DNA of 38,671 bases from Planctomycetota bacterium. Its GTDB lineage: Bacteria > Planctomycetota > JAJSAM01. Below the pieces are notes generated by a model. It ran no database searches and had not been told where the DNA came from. It was given only the letters and a program-made list of their open reading frames with translations. Each line of letters starts with the position of its first letter. Position 1 is the stretch's first letter. The position numbers and the translations under genes are program-made. Location: the NCBI GenBank assembly GCA_024274785.1, contig JAJSAM010000044.1, forward strand, positions 1 through 38,671, read 5' to 3'. Below are positions 15,467-23,877 of the stretch, piece after piece.

Positions 15467-17103
15467 CGCGGCCACCGATAGTACAATTGCAGGATCACCT
15501 TCCCCATGCGCTTCACCGTATCCGGATCGGTCTCGGTTGAATAAGCCGAGAGCAGCACCTCCACCGTCGCCTCCTTCAGGGCGAGCCACGATACCAGCGC
15601 CTGGGCGCGGACGTGGACGGACGGATCCGCCAGCAACTTCGCCAACGCATCGCGAACCCTTGCTCCGGAGCAGGACCTGCCGAGCACCCGGGTGGTGTGC
15701 ACCCGGATCGCTTCGTTCTCCGAGGTGGCGAGCGAAAGCAGGATCTCGACAGCGGCGGGCGGCAGCACACGAAACGCCAGCAGGGCAGTGGAAGCGACCG
15801 AGGCATCCACGGACCGGAAGGGCGATGACTGGGCCTCCCGGCCAAGCAGTCGAGCGATCGCCGCAGCGCCTTCCCGATCATCGAGGAGGGCAATGGCGGT
15901 GGCGAGCTTCCGCGCGACATCGAAACGCTCCTCCTTCTCGAGCGCCGCGGTCAACTGCGGGCCCGAGGGGCGCTCCGGACGGCCCGCCAGTACTTCAGCC
16001 GCAATGATCCGGTCCCGGGGATCCCGACTGATGAGCAGTGCATCGACACGCGAAAACGCGCTCTCCTGGCCGGCTTCGAGCAGCGCAAACCAGGCCTCCC
16101 GCCTGATTTCGTCATCCGCAGATCGAGCGGCCTTCCACAAGGCCTTTGTCGCCGCGTCAGTGCGATAGTGGATGAGTCGCTGTATCGCGAGCAGAGCGCG
16201 GTCTCGATCCTCCGAAGCGGCATCGGCGATCAGGATCGGGAGAATCCCGGGGTCGGCCCCTCGCGCCAGCAGGTTGAGGACGCTCGGGCGGTAGAGCGAT
16301 TCGAGCAGCGGGACGACCTTCTCCCGAACGCGAGGAAGCCAGGCCTGATCAAGTTCAAGCAGTCCGGCCCCCGAGGCGATCAACAGGGCGGGTTCATCGC
16401 TCTCAAAGGCGGTGAGGAGGACCGGTTCCAGCCGCTCCCCCGGCAGCACCCTCCCGAGATACTGCACCGCCAGAGCCGCCGCCGACAGGTCCATCCGGTC
16501 TGGAAAGCGCCCCACCACACCCTGGATGCCGGCCGGGGTTCCCAGGCGCTCGAGGGCCTTCATGGCACCGGCCGCCACCCGCCCGTTTGGATCACCGAGA
16601 AGGTCGAGCAGCACCGGAACGGCCGCCTCTTCTCCGGTGTTGCCGAGGGCCGGCGCACAGGTGAAGCGCACCAGCCCATCCTTGCTCTTCGCCGCAACGG
16701 CCATCGGCCCGATCTGGCCGGCGCCGGGTACCGTGGTGGCGAATACCTCCAGGATGTTCTGGGCGAGCAGCGGGTTCCTGCCCACATTCCGGGTCAGCAG
16801 TTTCCCGAGCGCGGGAGCGGCCGCTTCGGGTGCGTATCCGAGTTGCGTCGAAGCCCATCTCACCTGGTCGGCATCGCCGCCCTCCAGGAGCGAGAGGTAG
16901 AAACCGATGCGATCCGCGTCCGTGGGCACCCCATCGGGCAATTCGAAGACGCGGCGGTCGACCGGGTCCGGGGCCATCCCGCGCGACTTCGGATTCACGG
17001 CCGGGAGCTTTGGCGCCTCCCTGCCATCACACGCGAGCAAACAAGCTCCCAGCAGGAAAACGAAGAGCAGGCTGATTCGTTTGGAACTGCAGGTCTTCCG
17101 CAT
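15463..17103 (-). CDS. HEAT-repeat lipoprotein
   Basis: The 546-residue product (ATG 17103) has a basic N terminus, hydrophobic core and two overlapping lipobox candidates, LGAC (Cys21) and LLAC (Cys25). Residues about 70-540 are HEAT/PBS-lyase-type helical repeats: for example GLVRFTCAPALGNTGEEAAV, DRDRALLAIQRLIHYRTDAA and EAIRVHTTRVLGRSC. It is probably a periplasmic scaffold anchored in a membrane. ATG 17127 is an in-frame alternative lying 6 nt after TACCAT, which would suit leaderless expression. The dus gene is divergent with almost no gap, so each promoter must overlap the other gene. Confidence 0.85.
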   Translation of the reverse strand: MRKTCSSKRISLLFVFLLGACLLACDGREAPKLPAVNPKSRGMAPDPVDRRVFELPDGVPTDADRIGFYLSLLEGGDADQVRWASTQLGYAPEAAAPALGKLLTRNVGRNPLLAQNILEVFATTVPGAGQIGPMAVAAKSKDGLVRFTCAPALGNTGEEAAVPVLLDLLGDPNGRVAAGAMKALERLGTPAGIQGVVGRFPDRMDLSAAALAVQYLGRVLPGERLEPVLLTAFESDEPALLIASGAGLLELDQAWLPRVREKVVPLLESLYRPSVLNLLARGADPGILPILIADAASEDRDRALLAIQRLIHYRTDAATKALWKAARSADDEIRREAWFALLEAGQESAFSRVDALLISRDPRDRIIAAEVLAGRPERPSGPQLTAALEKEERFDVARKLATAIALLDDREGAAAIARLLGREAQSSPFRSVDASVASTALLAFRVLPPAAVEILLSLATSENEAIRVHTTRVLGRSCSGARVRDALAKLLADPSVHVRAQALVSWLALKEATVEVLLSAYSTETDPDTVKRMGKVILQLYYRWPR

Positions 17104-17133
17104 TAGCTTCTCGACCGAACGGAGCATCGACGG

Positions 17134-18114
17134 ATGGTATTCGCACCCTTGCACATCGGCAAGCTGCAACTCGCATCGTGTGTTCTCATGGCGCCCATGG
17201 TGGGGCTCTCGACCCGGCCATTCCGGATCCTGGCACGGCGGCACGGTTGCGCCCTGACTGCCGCGGAAATGGTCTCCTCGGAGTACCTCGTGCGATCTGA
17301 GCCTTCGGATCGTGAAGCTCATCGCGTCCTCGAGGAGGAACATCCCACCGCTCTCCAGATCGTCGGGGCCCGGCCCGCGGTCATGGTCGAGGCGGCGGCC
17401 ATGCTCGTCGATCTCGGCGCCGATGTGCTGGACGTCAACATGGGCTGCCCGGTCCGCAGGATCGTGAAGGGTGGAGGCGGGGCGGCCCTGATGAAGGATC
17501 CGGCGTTGGCGGCTTCGATCATCGCGGGGATCAAGGCGCGCGTGGATGTGCCGGTGACCGCCAAGATGCGGGCCGGGTGGGAGCACGGCGGCCAGGAGGC
17601 CATTGTGCTCGCCCGCGCGCTCGAGGACGCGGGGGTCGATGCCATCACCGTGCACGCCCGCACTCGCGAAGACCGACACCGCGGGGCGCCGCTCCTTTGC
17701 GTATTGCGGGCGGTCAAGGACGCCGTCTCCATTCCGGTCATCGGGAACGGCGGCATCAGCACGCCGGCCGATGCCGTAACCATGCTGACCAGATCCGGCT
17801 GCGACGGCGTCATGATCGGACGCGCCGCGGTGGGCGACGTGTGGATCTTCGAGCGGATCGCCGCCTTCCTCGCCACCGGTCGGGAGCCAGGCCCGCCCTC
17901 GGGAGAAACGCGGGCCGAGACCCTCTGTCTGCACTTGCGCCTCCTCATCGAAGAGGAGGGGGAGAAGAAAGCGGTCATCCTCTTCCGGAAGTGCATTCCG
18001 CACTACCTGAAGGGTATACCGGGAGCCAGGGAGGCGAGGCAGAGACTCTGCAGCGCGGGGTCCGCCGAGGAGGTTACTCGGACGGCTCGTCAGCTTCTGG
18101 CTCCGGGTTCGTGA
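17134..18114 (+). CDS. dus: tRNA-dihydrouridine synthase (DusB type)
   Basis: This flavoenzyme reduces specific uridines in the tRNA D-loop to dihydrouridine. The 326-residue product has the TIM-barrel landmarks of the family: MAPMVGLSTRPFR near the N terminus, QIVGARP, DVNMGCPVRRIVKGGGGAALM with the catalytic Cys in the GCP motif, TAKMRAGW, ITVHARTREDRHRG, and IGNGGI for FMN binding. The ALMIGRAA-type motif appears as VMIGRAAVGDVWIF. A GGAG lies 9 nt before the ATG. Its 3' end overlaps the convergent TolC-family gene by 41 bp. Confidence 0.94.
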   Translation: MVFAPLHIGKLQLASCVLMAPMVGLSTRPFRILARRHGCALTAAEMVSSEYLVRSEPSDREAHRVLEEEHPTALQIVGARPAVMVEAAAMLVDLGADVLDVNMGCPVRRIVKGGGGAALMKDPALAASIIAGIKARVDVPVTAKMRAGWEHGGQEAIVLARALEDAGVDAITVHARTREDRHRGAPLLCVLRAVKDAVSIPVIGNGGISTPADAVTMLTRSGCDGVMIGRAAVGDVWIFERIAAFLATGREPGPPSGETRAETLCLHLRLLIEEEGEKKAVILFRKCIPHYLKGIPGAREARQRLCSAGSAEEVTRTARQLLAPGS

Positions 18115-19522
18115 CCGGCTCGGGAGCGACCAGCCCACGCGACATCAGGAAGGTGCCCGTGGACTCCTCGAGGTCGACCAGCGCCACCTGGTAGGCGACG
18201 AGCGCGAGAGCCTCCTGGCTGCGCGCACGGGAAAGATCCTGCTCGGTCTGCAGGAGCCGGTAGTTCGTCGACTTCTCCGCCTCGACCCGGTCGACCTCCG
18301 CATCGAACTGTGCCTGCGCCGCGGCCGTGGCCCGCCGGGTGGCATAGATGGCGCGACGGGTGGTGTCCACCTGCCGCATGGCCACCCGCATCTCCAGCAC
18401 CACCTGGTTCTTCAGAGTCTCGAATGCCGCGATGGTTCGTGAACGTTCGAGCACTGCGCGCCGCTCCCGCGCCTCCGCGGCGATGTTTCCGAGGGGGAAT
18501 TCGAGAGAGAGGCCGAGTTCCCAGTCATGATACTTCTGGTCGAGCAGATTACCGGCGGACTGCAGAAAGTCGTCCTCGAGCGCGGAGACGGCGGCGCTCC
18601 CAAAGAAGTTGAGCCGGGGCAGCAGTTCGTTTTCCGCCCGCACGATCTGCAGGCCGGCCGCGTCGAGGTCGTCCTTCACCGCCAGCAGATCGGGCCGATA
18701 TTCAAAGGCCTGCCCCAGGCGGTCGGACAGCGTTCCTTCCGCACCTTCCCGGGGATCTCTCGGCAGGTCCAGGGGGATGATCGACAGTTCCCGCTCGGGA
18801 GCATCCGAAAACGGATACAGAAACGAGCGCAGCAGGTCCTGCGCATCGTTGGCGGCGGCCTCGGCGAGGATCAGCTCTTTCTCCCGCTCGGCCAGCCCGG
18901 CATCCGCCTGGACGACGTCGACCCGGGTCCCGGCTCCCGCTTCCAGCCTGCGCTGACTGATCCGCAACAGCTCCCTGGCAACCTCGACCGACTTCACCTT
19001 CACCGCCAGGTCCGCCCTGGCGAAGGTAAGCCTCCAGTACGCCCGTTCCACGGCCGAAAGCGTCGTGTTCAGCAATCCGGCGTAGAGGTGGATCGCCTTC
19101 TGCTCACCGGCCTCCGCCAGGTGCGTGGTGGACAGGTTGTACTCACCCCAGCCGCCACGCAACAGGGGCTGCTCAAACGTAAAGGTGAGCGCATTCGTCC
19201 AGCGCGGGCGGATCACGAAGAACCGGTTGTTGGTGAGGAAGTCGTTGGTCTGGAAGCCGAGCGAATACGTGGCGCCGGTCCGGATCTTCTGCCCGAAACC
19301 AATCCCTCCTGAGAACCGCTGCTCAGTGACCGTCTCGAGTTCATCCAACGATGTGGGCGACGGCAGGCTGGCGCGACTGGTCGCGGCGCGGAACGAGAAG
19401 AGGTGGTCGAATTCCCCCTCGGCCTCCTGCACGAAGGTGCCGGCGATCGGCGGACCATACCGGCCTTGCCGGATGTCAGGAGAAGCCAGCAGCGCGCGCT
19501 CCAGGGCCTGCCGGAGGCTCAT
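18074..19522 (-). CDS. TolC-family outer-membrane protein, cut from its signal peptide
   Basis: The 482-residue frame is a TolC/outer-membrane efflux protein: SLRQALERALLASPDI opens the first OEP repeat, and two long coiled-coil helical hairpins follow (about 140-240 and 330-450). A strand-rich stretch at 60-125 would belong to the barrel. It should be the outer-membrane exit of an export system. As read, translation from ATG 19522 has no signal peptide and no Shine-Dalgarno site. Immediately upstream and in frame is a perfect signal peptide ending in ASAD, then TAA, Leu, Arg, then this Met. A single base change from CAA, GAA or AAA to TAA would explain it, so this is a broken gene, a sequencing error, or a read-through or reinitiation case. 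Confidence 0.85.
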   Translation of the reverse strand: MSLRQALERALLASPDIRQGRYGPPIAGTFVQEAEGEFDHLFSFRAATSRASLPSPTSLDELETVTEQRFSGGIGFGQKIRTGATYSLGFQTNDFLTNNRFFVIRPRWTNALTFTFEQPLLRGGWGEYNLSTTHLAEAGEQKAIHLYAGLLNTTLSAVERAYWRLTFARADLAVKVKSVEVARELLRISQRRLEAGAGTRVDVVQADAGLAEREKELILAEAAANDAQDLLRSFLYPFSDAPERELSIIPLDLPRDPREGAEGTLSDRLGQAFEYRPDLLAVKDDLDAAGLQIVRAENELLPRLNFFGSAAVSALEDDFLQSAGNLLDQKYHDWELGLSLEFPLGNIAAEARERRAVLERSRTIAAFETLKNQVVLEMRVAMRQVDTTRRAIYATRRATAAAQAQFDAEVDRVEAEKSTNYRLLQTEQDLSRARSQEALALVAYQVALVDLEESTGTFLMSRGLVAPEPVTNPEPEADEPSE

Positions 19523-19528
19523 CCGGAG

Positions 19529-19606
19529 TTAATCGGCCGACGCAGGACGAAGCGACAGGAGGAGGAGGAAGACCAGGATCGGGAGCGCGATTCGGAGACG
19601 ATTCAT
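19529..19606 (-). pseudogene. Signal-peptide ORF of the TolC-family gene, ended by in-frame TAA
   Basis: ATG 19606 opens 25 codons: basic start MNRLRIALP, a hydrophobic leucine-rich core, and a signal-peptidase site after PASA. The TAA at 19531-19529 is in the same frame as the TolC-family protein, whose first Met is only three codons further. A GGGGGA sits just before the ATG. The two parts clearly form one ancestral gene spanning 18074-19606. Confidence 0.8.
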
Positions 19607-19658
19607 CGTCCCCCGAGGCTAGCACGTGCCGCTGCCCGGAAACGCAGGAAACCGAACC

Positions 19659-20906
19659 TCAACGGAGGCGGCGCGTCCGGATCTTCCGCAGGGCATCCTC
19701 CTGCTTCCGGAAGTCATCCGACAGCAGGAAATCAACCAGTTTCCGAAGTTCGGCCTGATCGCCGGTCTTGCCCGCAAGGGCGGAGCGGACTTCTTCGAGA
19801 AACGCGCGGCACTCCTCGTTGTCGATACGCGCGAGAGCAAAGAGCACCGGGCGCCTGAGGGTCTTGTCCTCGGCGAACCGGATGATGATCGCCCGGGCCC
19901 TCTCGACGCGGAGAATCCCGAGACTCTGAATCGCCGCGGCAATGACCTTCTGGTCGTCTTCGGTGCCGAGGCGGTGCAGCAGCGGTTCCGCCGCGGGTTC
20001 ATAGCCGGCCTCCCCGAGATTCAGGGCGGCCAGGCGACGGATCTCCACATCTTCGTCACTCAATGCGTCGACGAGCAGCGGCCCGCCGTGCAACAGGTGC
20101 CTGGCGCAGACCGTCAGCACGATCATGCGACGCGCCTCGACGGAAAGGCCGCCCTCCTTCCAGGCCCGCTCCAACTTCAGAAACGCACTCGAGGGCGGCA
20201 ACTTCGGGCGACGGGGCTCCACCGGTTCCGGGGGAGAATCCCCTTCCGCAGTCAGCTCCCTCGAGATGTCGCCGATGTTCTCGATCACGTCCGCCAGGAG
20301 GTCCTTCAGCATCGCTTCGGAGGAGATCCGCGCCTTGTTGCGAATGGCGGCGATATCCTCCCGCGTGAAGAAGCCGGCGTTCTTCTTCGTGAAGTTCGCC
20401 AGTTCCCGCGCGGCGCTCCAGACCAGAAACCGGCGGCCGGCGCCCAGGTTCTCCATCAGGTAGTCGTGCAGTTCGCGACGCTTCCTCTGGGGATCCTTCA
20501 ACGCTTCGATTTCAAGATACCGCTTCAGGGTCCCCAACCGGTCCGGACCCTCTACGCCGATGAGTTCGATCCGTCCGGCGATCTCAAATCGCTCCCGGCC
20601 GATTCTCCTCAGAAAGTAGGCCACGGGAACTCCCACCGGAGGGAACTGCTCGGGGTCGGGCGAAATCAGCAGAATCGTCCGCGCACGCTCGCGCCCGTGC
20701 AGCACTTCGTCGACCTTGAAGCGGGTCAACGTGGCTCCCGTGGAAAGCGTGTTCGAGCGCACCACGACCCCGCTCACCACGATGTCCGCTTTCGGGAGCA
20801 TGGTCTGGCCCAGATAGGTCACTGGGTCTTTCAGCGATCCCGCGGCCAGGACAGTCCCGGCGAGGATCAGGAGCACGATCAGGAAGGTGGTGGTTCCGGC
20901 TTTCAC
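19659..20906 (-). CDS. Secreted HEAT-repeat protein
   Basis: The 415-residue product begins at GTG 20906 and has a clear signal peptide (hydrophobic 7-20, cleavage near VLAAG). Residues about 38-125 form a strand-rich domain (ADIVVSGVVVRSNTL, TRFKVDEVLHGRERA, VAYFLRRIGRERFEIAG), resembling domains that sense or bind at the surface. The C-terminal half (about 270-400) has HEAT-type repeats such as EDVEIRRLAALNLGEAGYEPA and RRPVLFALARIDNEECRAFL. No ribosome site is obvious at the GTG. The TolC-family signal peptide starts 53 bp downstream, so co-expression is plausible. Confidence 0.82.
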   Translation of the reverse strand: MKAGTTTFLIVLLILAGTVLAAGSLKDPVTYLGQTMLPKADIVVSGVVVRSNTLSTGATLTRFKVDEVLHGRERARTILLISPDPEQFPPVGVPVAYFLRRIGRERFEIAGRIELIGVEGPDRLGTLKRYLEIEALKDPQRKRRELHDYLMENLGAGRRFLVWSAARELANFTKKNAGFFTREDIAAIRNKARISSEAMLKDLLADVIENIGDISRELTAEGDSPPEPVEPRRPKLPPSSAFLKLERAWKEGGLSVEARRMIVLTVCARHLLHGGPLLVDALSDEDVEIRRLAALNLGEAGYEPAAEPLLHRLGTEDDQKVIAAAIQSLGILRVERARAIIIRFAEDKTLRRPVLFALARIDNEECRAFLEEVRSALAGKTGDQAELRKLVDFLLSDDFRKQEDALRKIRTRRLR

Positions 20907-20990
20907 GCCATCGGCATTGTCGAGATCGGTGTCACCGCGCGGTCATCGGGGACCGCAACCGCGCGCCACGCGCCGGGCCGGCCTGATAAG

Positions 20991-21030
20991 GATCGTTTAC
21001 GGGATGGTGGGATTGTTGACAGAAACGATC
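20991..21030. repeat. Inverted repeat GATCGTTT/AAACGATC
   Basis: Perfect 8-bp half-sites at 20991-20998 and 21023-21030 have centres 32 bp apart, close to three helical turns. They lie between the small protein gene and the secreted HEAT gene, upstream of the latter. The geometry suits a dimeric regulator or looping site, which is inference only. Confidence 0.35.
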
Positions 21031-21034
21031 GTGA

Positions 21035-21265
21035 TCAGAAAGAAGCGGCCGCCTTCGAGCCGAGCCGGTACCGCTTCACGAATACCTTGCGCCGGCGAGG
21101 AGTCGAGTGAGCACCAAGGGCCCTGATCTGCTTCTCCTGGTGCAGCCGCATGTAGCGTCCACACTCGCCCTTCGTGCCTGTGAAGATCGCGCGGCCGTCC
21201 CGAAGGACGCGGTAGATCTTCATGCCTTGCCAGTTCCCGTAAAACCTGATGTCCAACTGGTCCAT
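21035..21265 (-). CDS. Small basic protein, 76 residues, unknown
   Basis: I choose ATG 21265 because GGGGAG lies 6 nt upstream; the longer frame upstream has no such support. The product reads as a compact strand-helix domain: MKIYRVLRDGRAIFTGTKGE then CGRYMRLHQEKQIRAL, with a very basic tail (RRRKVFVKRYRLG). There is no signal peptide, so it is probably cytoplasmic. I do not recognise a named family. The pattern 'YRVxRDGxxIFxGTxxECxRYxRxHQEK' looks conserved enough to be real. It is followed by the secreted HEAT gene and preceded by a 349-bp gene-free stretch. Confidence 0.6.
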   Translation of the reverse strand: MDQLDIRFYGNWQGMKIYRVLRDGRAIFTGTKGECGRYMRLHQEKQIRALGAHSTPRRRKVFVKRYRLGSKAAASF

Positions 21266-21614
21266 GTGAGCTCCCCGGTCACTCCGCCCCACACCGCCGG
21301 GCCCTGGCGACCTCTGCTTACCGGAATGGAGTTTCATGGCGCAAACAGCGTTCCATTGCCGTTCTGGAATATCCCGGGCGGCCGGATGGAGGCGGCGCGG
21401 TCGCCACCAGCTACCACGTCCTCCCCGGCCGAGGTCCCCTGGTGCGAACCGGGAAACCGTGGAACCGCCCCATCGGGCCCGCCGCTGCGCGGCCAGCCCT
21501 TCCCTCGCAGGATGTCGGACGGACGGCGTGCCCGGTGAGGACGCGTGCGATCAGGAAGGCCCGCCAGCCCCGACACCCGACCGTGGTTTCCGCGCGGGCC
21601 CCCGGCGACGACGC
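21266..21614. other. Gene-free spacer
   Basis: About 350 bp between the stop of the anti-sigma/toroid gene and the small protein gene. I find no coding family, RNA or strong promoter in it. It includes an imperfect inverted repeat (CGGAATGGA near 21321 and TCCATTGCCG near 21352) that could end transcription of the upstream gene or form a leader structure. Confidence 0.4.
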
Positions 21615-23279
21615 TCAGCCGGCAAAACGGTACGCCGCACTGAGCGTCAGAGCGTTCAGGGCGGTGAGGAAGGCGTCGCCGGCGTGCACCGCATGGCGGT
21701 CATCTGCCGAACTCCAGGAGCCGTTCGCACGCTGCGACTCGAGCAGCAGGGGGGCAAACAACTCGAGGACGTTTCGCCCGCGCAGCCGGAAAGCATGCGC
21801 GGAGTAGAAGCGGAGCAGCCCATCTCTGGCCATCGCTCCGCTCGGATCCGCGAGGTCGGCCAGAACGAGCTTCGCCTGCCGGTCGCGGAGCGGGGCGGCG
21901 AGCCCGAGGAGTTCCTCGATGAAGAGCGCGCCGGCGGTGAGAGTTCGCGCGTCGGAGTCGCGGTCGCCGCGACGCAGGTACCCGACGATCCCGCCGCTCC
22001 CGGTCACCCGTTTGAGCCAGGTGGTAAAGCCGTCGAAGGCCTCGCTCGGGGCATCGAACCCCGCGCGTCGGGCCGCGGCCAGGGCCATGATCTGAAAGAG
22101 GGACACGGAGGTATCGTTCTCGGAAGCACCCCCGACCGGAACATGGTACCGCCAGCCGCCCGCGGGAGTCTGTGCCTTCACGATGAACGCCACGGCATCG
22201 CCGATCGCGATGCGAAGCTCGCGGGAGCGTTCCGGAGTGAGGCGGCGGCGATCGATGGACCAGGCCTCGACCAGGGTCAGCGTAGCGATCGCGTGATTGT
22301 ACGTGTAGTGACCCTTCGAGGGGCCGATGAGCCCCTTGAGCGCCCCCCGCCTGCTCTGGGAGTCGAGCAGGTACCGGATCCCCCCGGTCACGACCTTCCG
22401 GAACGCGGGAGTGCCGCGGGTCTGGCTGTGGCCGTCCGCCAGGTAGGCGAGGAGCACGGTGGCGGTCACGCCGGTCCGGTAGTTCGGGTTTCTCCCGGAT
22501 GAAGCGAACGATCCGTCTTCGGCCTGCTCCGAGGCGAGCCAGTTGAAGGAGCGGGCGAGAGCGTCGAGGGTGGCATCGCCATCGAGGCCGAGGGCGGCCA
22601 GACGCCGCTCCTTGATCGAACTCGAAAGTACCCCGCTGGTGAACAGGCCGGAGAACCGGCGATACCGGACCGGTTGCTCCGGCGGCTGCAGCGGAACCGT
22701 GCTCGGGAACCTGACGGTCGGCTCGAAGCGGACGACCCGCTCGTCCGGCCGCGGATACTCGGACGGCAGTTCATCCGCCGCTTCGCCGGATCCGATCGCC
22801 ACTTCGGGGCGCTCGGGAGCATCGGCCGGAGTGAAGCCCGTATCCGGATCGATCATCACGACCGGCATCACCGGATCGGCGATCTTTGGAAGGACGTAGA
22901 AGGAGACGATGAGCAGGATCACCGCGTGGACGGCGACGGACACCGTGGCGAGCCGGAACCGGGGGGACACGCGGACCCGGTGGAAGAGGTACGCCAGGGA
23001 CGAGCTCAGGCGGAAACCGATGCTCTCCCGCTCGGGAGAGAGGCGGCGCTCGCGGGCGAGCAGTCTCTCCAGGGAGCGCTTGAATCGAAGCGACGGGACG
23101 ATGTCCTCGATCTCTCCGGCCACCGTGAAGATCCCGCGGATCTCGTCGCAAGCGGTCCGGCAGGCGCCACACGAGGCCAGGTGCTGCTCGACCTCGGCAC
23201 GCCGCCCCGGCGAGAGTTCACCCTGCGCCAGCGCGGTGAGTTCAACCTCGATCCCCTGGCAAATCGTCTCACGCTTCAT
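21615..23279 (-). CDS. Anti-sigma factor fused to a cyclase-like toroid domain
   Basis: The 554-residue product starts with a ZAS/zf-HC2 anti-sigma domain (Cys7, His33-x3-Cys37-x2-Cys40). One membrane span follows at about 110-130, reading VSVAVHAVILLIVSF, with a Ser114-x3-His118 pattern like that of TonB. A proline-rich periplasmic linker (about 135-225) leads to a C-terminal alpha/alpha toroid of the squalene-cyclase/prenyltransferase type (about 230-554), with QxxxGxW/F repeats (QAEDGSF, QTPAGGW, QRANGSW). No DxDD catalytic motif is seen, so the toroid is likely a binding or sensing domain. It overlaps the ECF sigma gene by 11 bp. Confidence 0.88.
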   Translation of the reverse strand: MKRETICQGIEVELTALAQGELSPGRRAEVEQHLASCGACRTACDEIRGIFTVAGEIEDIVPSLRFKRSLERLLARERRLSPERESIGFRLSSSLAYLFHRVRVSPRFRLATVSVAVHAVILLIVSFYVLPKIADPVMPVVMIDPDTGFTPADAPERPEVAIGSGEAADELPSEYPRPDERVVRFEPTVRFPSTVPLQPPEQPVRYRRFSGLFTSGVLSSSIKERRLAALGLDGDATLDALARSFNWLASEQAEDGSFASSGRNPNYRTGVTATVLLAYLADGHSQTRGTPAFRKVVTGGIRYLLDSQSRRGALKGLIGPSKGHYTYNHAIATLTLVEAWSIDRRRLTPERSRELRIAIGDAVAFIVKAQTPAGGWRYHVPVGGASENDTSVSLFQIMALAAARRAGFDAPSEAFDGFTTWLKRVTGSGGIVGYLRRGDRDSDARTLTAGALFIEELLGLAAPLRDRQAKLVLADLADPSGAMARDGLLRFYSAHAFRLRGRNVLELFAPLLLESQRANGSWSSADDRHAVHAGDAFLTALNALTLSAAYRFAG

Positions 23280-23859
23280 CGGAAAGATCCTTGAGAAGGT
23301 CCCGCAAACGCCGCATCGCGGCGTGCATCCGGGACTTCACGGTTCCCACCGGGATCTCCATGACTTCGGAAATCTCGGCGTACTTCAGCCCCTGGTTCTC
23401 CGAAAGAACGAAGACCAGGCGCTGCTCTTCAGGGAGGCACTCGACCGCTTCCTTCAGCCGCTCCCGGATCTCCTTTCGCTTCAGTTCCTCCGCCGGGGCG
23501 GGACCGCTCCCCTCCACGGTATCGCCGAGGGAGAGCCCCCGACCTTCTCCAGTTCCGACGGTCATGTTCAAGGACGTCATTTTCGGTGCGTTGGCCCGCT
23601 CACGATAGCGGTCGATCCAGTAGTTCCTGGCGATCCGGAAGACATAGGTGGAGAGCTTCGCCGAGCGACGGTACGACTTCCGGTGACGAATGAGCCTGGC
23701 GAAGACCTCCTGCGCATAATCCTCCGATGTAAACCTATCCCACGTAAGTCGATAGAAGAAGTTCACGAGCGGTTTCTGGAACCGCGCAACGATCCCCGGA
23801 AAGGCATCGTCGTCGCCGTCCCGGAACCGCTCCATCAACTCTGAGTCCGACTCTGGCAT
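23269..23859 (-). CDS. ECF-family RNA polymerase sigma factor
   Basis: The 196-residue product is an ECF sigma factor: region 2 (DAFPGIVARFQKPLVNFFYR, EDYAQEVFARLIRHRKSY, YVFRIARNYWIDRYRE), a linker of about 35 residues, and region 4 (LPEEQRLVFVLSENQGL, YAEISEVMEIPVGTVKSRMH). ATG 23859 follows GGTGGTGA. It overlaps its downstream partner, the anti-sigma/toroid gene, by 11 bp, so the pair is coupled. A possible self-recognised promoter (CCGAAC-16-CGTTAG) lies upstream. Confidence 0.93.
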   Translation of the reverse strand: MPESDSELMERFRDGDDDAFPGIVARFQKPLVNFFYRLTWDRFTSEDYAQEVFARLIRHRKSYRRSAKLSTYVFRIARNYWIDRYRERANAPKMTSLNMTVGTGEGRGLSLGDTVEGSGPAPAEELKRKEIRERLKEAVECLPEEQRLVFVLSENQGLKYAEISEVMEIPVGTVKSRMHAAMRRLRDLLKDLSDEA

Positions 23860-23877
23860 TCACCACCATGGAAGCTG

